Source: Bryopsis sp. KO-2023
Taxonomy: Eukaryota; Chlorophyta; Ulvophyceae; Bryopsidales; Bryopsidaceae
Reading direction: 5' to 3'
Length of the DNA stretch: 64,000 nt
Assembly: GCA_030272585.1 (NCBI GenBank)
Contig: BSYQ01000008.1
Location: forward strand, 2,542,001-2,606,000
The notes below the pieces were generated by a model. The model worked only from the letters and a program-made list of their open reading frames with translations, was not told the DNA's origin and searched no databases. A program made the translations under genes and the position numbers. This document shows, one piece after another, positions 58,784-64,000 of the stretch (positions within the stretch are counted from its first letter, which is position 1; every line of letters begins with the position of its first letter).

Positions 58784-61700
58784 GAGGGGCTAATGGCAGG
58801 GAGCAGGATTCAGACGTTATGGACTGTGTGTTGAATTCTGGTGGGGGTTGACCTAGTGAAGGATGGTTGCTTGAGGGGTAATGCTTTTCATCATGTAACA
58901 GGTGGGAATTAAAGAAAAATTGGAAGAAATCTAATTTTTGTGTTTTGTGGTGTTTTTTTTTTCTTTTTTTATATGTTCGTTACGATAGGATTTGATGGAT
59001 GAGCCTTGGAAGCAGATGAATATCGACACTGGGGCAGAGCATTTGATTCCTGTGAAAGGTTTGGGCGGGGTGATTGTGTTGGGAGAAACCATGGTCACGT
59101 ACTATTCTTCCAAACAGCCCCATGTTACGGCACCTGTGCAAGAAACCACATTCAGGGTATGCACAGCTGAAAAACACCATCCCCTCCAGAAAAATCAGCT
59201 TCTTTTGTTGTGGATATAGTGATATCTGAATCTATTTTTGGGTGGAATGTTGAAGCAGAGGCATGGCTTTTTTTTTTAAAGTAAAATGCAGATTTGATGC
59301 ATTTCCCGTTCCAGGGCCAGTCTTTGCTCCAATCCTGTTTTTGCCTTTTTTCATTTGCAAGAGAACAACCTCACTTTCCTGGAAAATTTCTTTCAGACTG
59401 TTCTTATCTAGATGTTGTTGAATATGTTGCATCGAGGTTAAAAAAAAGTCCATCCACCATGCAAATTCTGCCCTCAGCAGTTTTAAATAATCATTGGTTT
59501 GATTTCAACAGGCGCACGGTTGTATTGATGAGGACGGGTCTCGGTATCTTTTGGGCGATTGCTTGGGAAATCTCTTTCTTCTGGTGCTAGCAAATGACGG
59601 GGACAATGTGATTGGCTTGAGGGTGCAGAAGCTTGGTATGGCTCGTTCTCAGGGATAATATACCCCCCCCAAAAAAAAATAAAAATAAAAAATAAAATAA
59701 CAAATAAATATCTGTGTATGGCTCGTTCTCAGGGACAATATATCCCCCCCAAAAAAATAAATTAAATAAATAAATTGCACTTGAAAAGATAGTGGGATCC
59801 TATCTCCCAACCTCTTTTCCGCAACTCATCCGTGATGTGATTCATGCTCAACAAGAGCTTTTCCACCACCCCTCTGTTTCAATTCTATTTATAGATTTGC
59901 TTGCTTCATTTGCAGGAAGAATACCAGCTCCTTCATCTCTTTCCTACCTGGACAGCGGGGTGGTTTTCGTGGGATCCAGAGTGGGTGATTCGCAATTGGT
60001 CAGACTGCAAGACACGCCAGTGCCACCCACAAACGATTGCTTTCTGGAAGTCCTGCTGAGCTTCACGAATGTGGGCCCCATAGTGGATTTCTGTGTGATG
60101 GACTTGGATCGACAAGGCCAATGCCAGGTGAGGATTTGGTGGTGCCTGTAAAACACCCCAGTATTGACGCTGGGCAGTGACTGTTCTGTTTTGGGGATAT
60201 TCCTCACCATATTTCGATATCGTTGATGGATTTTTGGACGGGAAAAAAAAAAAGAGAAAAAAGAAACTTAGGTTGTTTTTTGTATTGTTGAGAGGTGGTG
60301 ACGTGTTCCGGAGCTTTTCTCGAAGGATCTCTGAGGATTGTGCGGAACGGAATCGGCATCACTGAGCAAGCGACCATTGAACTCCCAGGCATCAAAGTAG
60401 GTGGCTTTGTCAAGAGACATATGTATGTATATGTAAATTTCTGGATAGAATGTCCAGTTGATTTTGAAAGCATGGAAAGTTTTCTAAAAAAAATTTCGTC
60501 CCTCCAATCATAATTGAACAATTTTTTGAAAATTACTTTCCAAGTGGAAAATCAGCAGCATGACCCGACAGATAATAATCCAAGTTCCCTGCAAGCACAT
60601 TCAGATTTCCCCCACTTAATCAACCAACTGTATCTCTGGGTTTTCCGGCCGCCTTGACGTATTTTTTTTTTTAATGATGGGATTATCAACCAGGGATTGT
60701 GGAGTTTGAAGAAATCCATCTCAGATGAATTCGACACTTTCCTGGTGCTTTCTTTCGTGAACGAAACTCGCATTTTGGCAGTCAACGAGGAGGACGAGGT
60801 GGAGGAAGCCACCATCGATGGCTTCGATGGAGAAGCCCAGACTCTGCATTCCTCCAATCTTATTGGAAGCCACATGCTACAAGTCACCAGGTTCGTTTCC
60901 CCTTTTTTTCCCCACGACGAAGCACACTGGGGTGCTCTTTTCGACTTCGTTCAATATTTCCCCCCCCCCTCTTCCTCCTCCCTTTTGCAATTGAGATATA
61001 CAGTGCAGAAATATTAGAACACCACAGCTGAAATTTTGAGTGGTTTAAAAGATGTATGGGGGCGACACTTGACATTACACTGGGATCTTTTTTTTTTGCA
61101 GTTCGCAGGTTCTGGTGGTGTCGTCTATGGACCTTGCCTTGAAAGGGAGCTGGCAGCCTGCTGATGGATACAGCATAAACGTGGCTTCCAGCAGTCCATC
61201 GCAGGTTTGCTAAAAAAAATTGTAATAAATTGAAGCGACTCCTCAACACCGTGCATAATCTTTGATGTCCAACCAGTACAATATACAAAACAGGTAGTAT
61301 TTTTATGTAATAAATCCCTTGCGTCGATAAACCCACCCACCGTATGCTTGCTTGCTGAGGTAATGCGGATCGAATGTTACGCTCCAGGAATGTTTTTTGC
61401 CCTCTGAGAAAAATTGCTGAATGTAGATGAAAAAAAAAGCAGTGCCTGAATTTATGATGGTGGTGGTGCTGTGCCGTTAGGTGTTTCTTGCAGGGGGGCA
61501 GGGTGGCTGCGTGTATTTGAAAATCAGGGAAAATGGAGAAGTGGATGTTGCTGGGACATGCAAAATGGAGAGCGAAGTGTCGTGTGTGGATATCACCCCA
61601 ATCGGTACATATTGCGATCTGCTGTCCTGCCCTTTGTTCGATTTCATGTATTTTCGATCGTCTGCAAATGACCGGTCAAATCAGGATGAGGAGTCGGTCA

Positions 61701-64000
61701 TTGAGAAAACAAGTGCAGAATCAATAACATAGAAACCATGATAATATTAGTAATATTGCCTCCGATTTGTGTTTTTTTTCAGGATCTGATACAAACGAAG
61801 CTTCCATCGCAGCGGTGGGCACTTGGGACATGAATCTCAGCTTGTTCGCTTTGCCGTCTCTATCCCCCATTGCAAAAATGCAGCTCAGCAGCGAGGTCAT
61901 ACCCAGGTCCATCCTGTTCGCCAGCTTCGAGGGGAGTGCATTCCTGCTGTGTGCGATGGGGGATGGAGGCATGTATAGCTGGAGGGTGGATCCAGAGTCC
62001 GGTGCTTTGGCCGACAAAAAGAAAATGTCTCTGGGGACGAAACCGGTGACCTTGAGGAGATTCTGGACGAACGGGACTTCGCATGTGTTTGCTGCGTCTG
62101 ACCGGCCGACGGTTATTTACGGAGCTAACAAGAAGCTGTTGTATTCTAACCTGAACGAGGATGATGTGAGTGGTGAAAATGCAAATCTTTTAGTGAAACA
62201 GTGGGGGTATTGCTTTGGGAAATTTAGTACGATTTTTGCAAATAAGAATCGATGTTTGTTCTTCTATGGTACATTTACTGATGGCACTGTATATCCATCA
62301 ACGCAACTACCTAGCATAGAAGCCGATTTATGTATGGTTTCACAGGTTAATTTCCTTGGATCGTTCAATTCCGCGAGTTTCCCCGACAGTCTGGCTCTAG
62401 CCAAGGAGGGGTCCCTGACCATCGGCAGCATTGACGAGATTCAAAAGCTGCACATAAGGTCGGTGCCTCTCGGCGAACAGCCCAGGAGAATATGCCATCA
62501 GCCAGAAACTAAATCCTTGGGAGTCCTGGTGTGTGGAATTGGTACGTAGCGTCGTTATCTGTTGGGGTTGAATGCCAGCATCAAACTCTCATATGACAAA
62601 AGTACTGCTTCAAGTTTTTGATACGAAAAACGAAAGGGAATATTGTTGTGTTCCACAAAACAAATCCTACCCCTCTCCAACTCATGCCATCTATAGACTG
62701 TTTGTGATTTGTTTATTTTTTTTCCGGGGCCTAACGGCCAAGAGTGTTGGTTTGCACAGGCGAACGTCCCCAAAACTCGTTGAGAATATTCAATCAAGAA
62801 ACTTTCGAGGTGATGGACACTTTGCCTCTCGACACCAACGAGGAGGGCTTGAGCATTCTCTCCACCAGCTTTGCAAACGACCCCAACGTTTATTTCGTGG
62901 TGGGGACGGCTTATGTGGTGCCCTCCGAAGAGGACCCCACTCGAGGCAGGATCCTGGTCATTCATTTCATCAAAGGCAAAGCGGTGGTGGTGGCGGAGCG
63001 AGAAGTGATGGGGGCCACATTCACTCTGAATGAAATGCAGGTTCAGACGGATAAAAATTCTTATGTGGGGATGTTGTTCTTGTATGTGGGATTCGGTAAT
63101 GGTTATTTTTATTTTATTTTATCTATTTATTTATTTATATCTGTATTTTTTTCAAGGTTTGTTTCTCTTTGCTTAACACTTGAAAGCAGAAGAAACAGAA
63201 GCAAGGAAAAAAGAATTAGGGTTCCTAGTGTGATGGAAAATAAAGTTACATGCACTGGCGTATATTTTTTGAACGGATACTGCCAAAATATCATACAGAC
63301 TCTTTCGTGTCTTTTTCTCTTATTTAGAACGCGTTTTTCTAAAATCTTTTCTGTTGAAACAGTGGGTTTTTTTCCCATCTTTTTGTTTAACCGATCCCAG
63401 AGCTGACAAATGTATTTCACAGTTTCACAGAGAAATTCTTTTTTTCTTTCTTTCTTTTTTTTTTCTATTTTCTGACGAATGGATGGTGTGCAGGGGAGGT
63501 TGCTGACGAGTGTTAATTGCAAAGTACACATAATGGAGTGGAGAACAACGGAGGATTTCCAAAAAGAATTGGTCACCACTTGCACAAATCACGGCCACAT
63601 TATGGCACTCTATGTTGCAGCGAGAGGAGATTTCATTATCGTGGGTAAGGCCAGCAAAAAAAAAACCCACAAAAAACAAAACTCATGCAATTCCTCAAAA
63701 TTTTGGGGAACAAAATTTGTCAAAGATTTGAGGGGTCATTTCCAAAATCATTGCACTCATTCTGATGATTTTTTTCTCTTCTTCTTAATTTCCATGGGTT
63801 TGTGTAATTTTCGTGTGCAGGTGACCTTATGCGAAGTATGGTATTGTTATTGTACAAGCCTGCAGAATGTCAGCTGGAGGAAAGGGCTCGACATTACCCG
63901 CCCAATTGGATGACCGCAGTCACAGTTTTGGACGATGATGTGTTTTTGGGAGCAGAAAACAATTGCAATATCTTTACTGTCAAGCGAAACAGCGATTCTG
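56264..64000 (+). CDS. DDB1: DDB1, CUL4 ubiquitin-ligase adaptor (3' end outside window)
   Basis: Eighteen exons are visible, every junction in phase: 56264-56394, 56870-56918, 57241-57300, 57680-57755, 58124-58254, 58545-58721, 58989-59156, 59512-59635, 59916-60127, 60295-60396, 60694-60890, 61102-61204, 61481-61604, 61783-62165, 62346-62541, 62760-63040, 63494-63644 and 63821 to the edge (about 948 residues; roughly 130 remain outside by comparison with the ~1140-residue family). Diagnostic stretches are [115 protein letters not shown] and [11 protein letters not shown]. The three beta-propellers link CUL4 to WD40 substrate receptors in DNA repair and protein turnover. Confidence 0.96.
59635..59760. 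repeat. tandem duplication spanning a splice donor in DDB1
   Basis: gtatggctcgttctcaggga plus a poly(C)/A-rich tail occurs at 59636 and again at 59715, 79 bp apart. The first copy starts at the GT donor of DDB1 intron 8, so the second copy carries a second donor-like gtatgg inside the intron. Confidence 0.85.

Overview
The window is nuclear DNA of a eukaryote. Genes are split by many introns of about 100-700 bp with GT...AG ends and T-rich acceptor tracts, and spacers are full of poly(A)/poly(T) runs. The gene set (cytokinin-type LOG enzyme, two intronless PPR proteins, a 'MGKNQAYK' lysine/serine-rich protein I know from plants, a ZNF830-like protein, the relic of a single-chain acetyl-CoA carboxylase) suggests a microbial alga or a relative such as a stramenopile. 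I cannot name the species, and the lineage is inference.

Region 1 (1-12 kb) looks like decayed heterochromatin-edge DNA. It holds a 168/178-bp satellite array (1-2752), a broken acetyl-CoA carboxylase carboxyltransferase pseudogene (about 3.4-5.4 kb), an array of palindromic hairpin repeats (6.4-6.8 kb), a two-exon gene for a coiled-coil protein with a Cys/His cluster and a tRNA-like element in its intron, a 48-bp minisatellite, a two-exon relic of an ABCC transporter, and a multi-exon F-box-like gene of which only the 3' part can be modelled. Region 2 (12-22.5 kb) is mostly empty apart from one three-exon protein kinase (14.66-16.93 kb).

 Region 3 (22.5-31.2 kb) holds an eleven-exon METTL13-type eEF1A methyltransferase on the minus strand, a two-exon F-box/leucine-rich-repeat gene on the plus strand and a frameshifted retroelement integrase relic. 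Region 4 (31-47 kb) alternates A/T-run-rich deserts with two related intronless PPR genes (34.8 and 43.1 kb), the MGKNQAYK-family gene and a seven-exon gene I do not recognise.

Region 5 (47-64 kb) is dense and conserved: LOG phosphoribohydrolase, Ap4A phosphorylase/ATP adenylyltransferase, RPAP3 co-chaperone, a ZNF830-like protein without its zinc finger, and DDB1, which runs off the right edge. Several genes form head-to-head pairs with short shared upstream regions (adenylyltransferase/RPAP3, ZNF830-like/DDB1, METTL13/F-box-LRR, MGKNQAYK/orphan). The genes are housekeeping functions (translation-factor methylation, nucleotide salvage, complex assembly, splicing/DNA-damage factors, CUL4-DDB1 ubiquitin ligase) and do not form one pathway. 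Exon models were built by hand from splice sites, reading phase and family knowledge; for the well-recognised genes every junction keeps frame.
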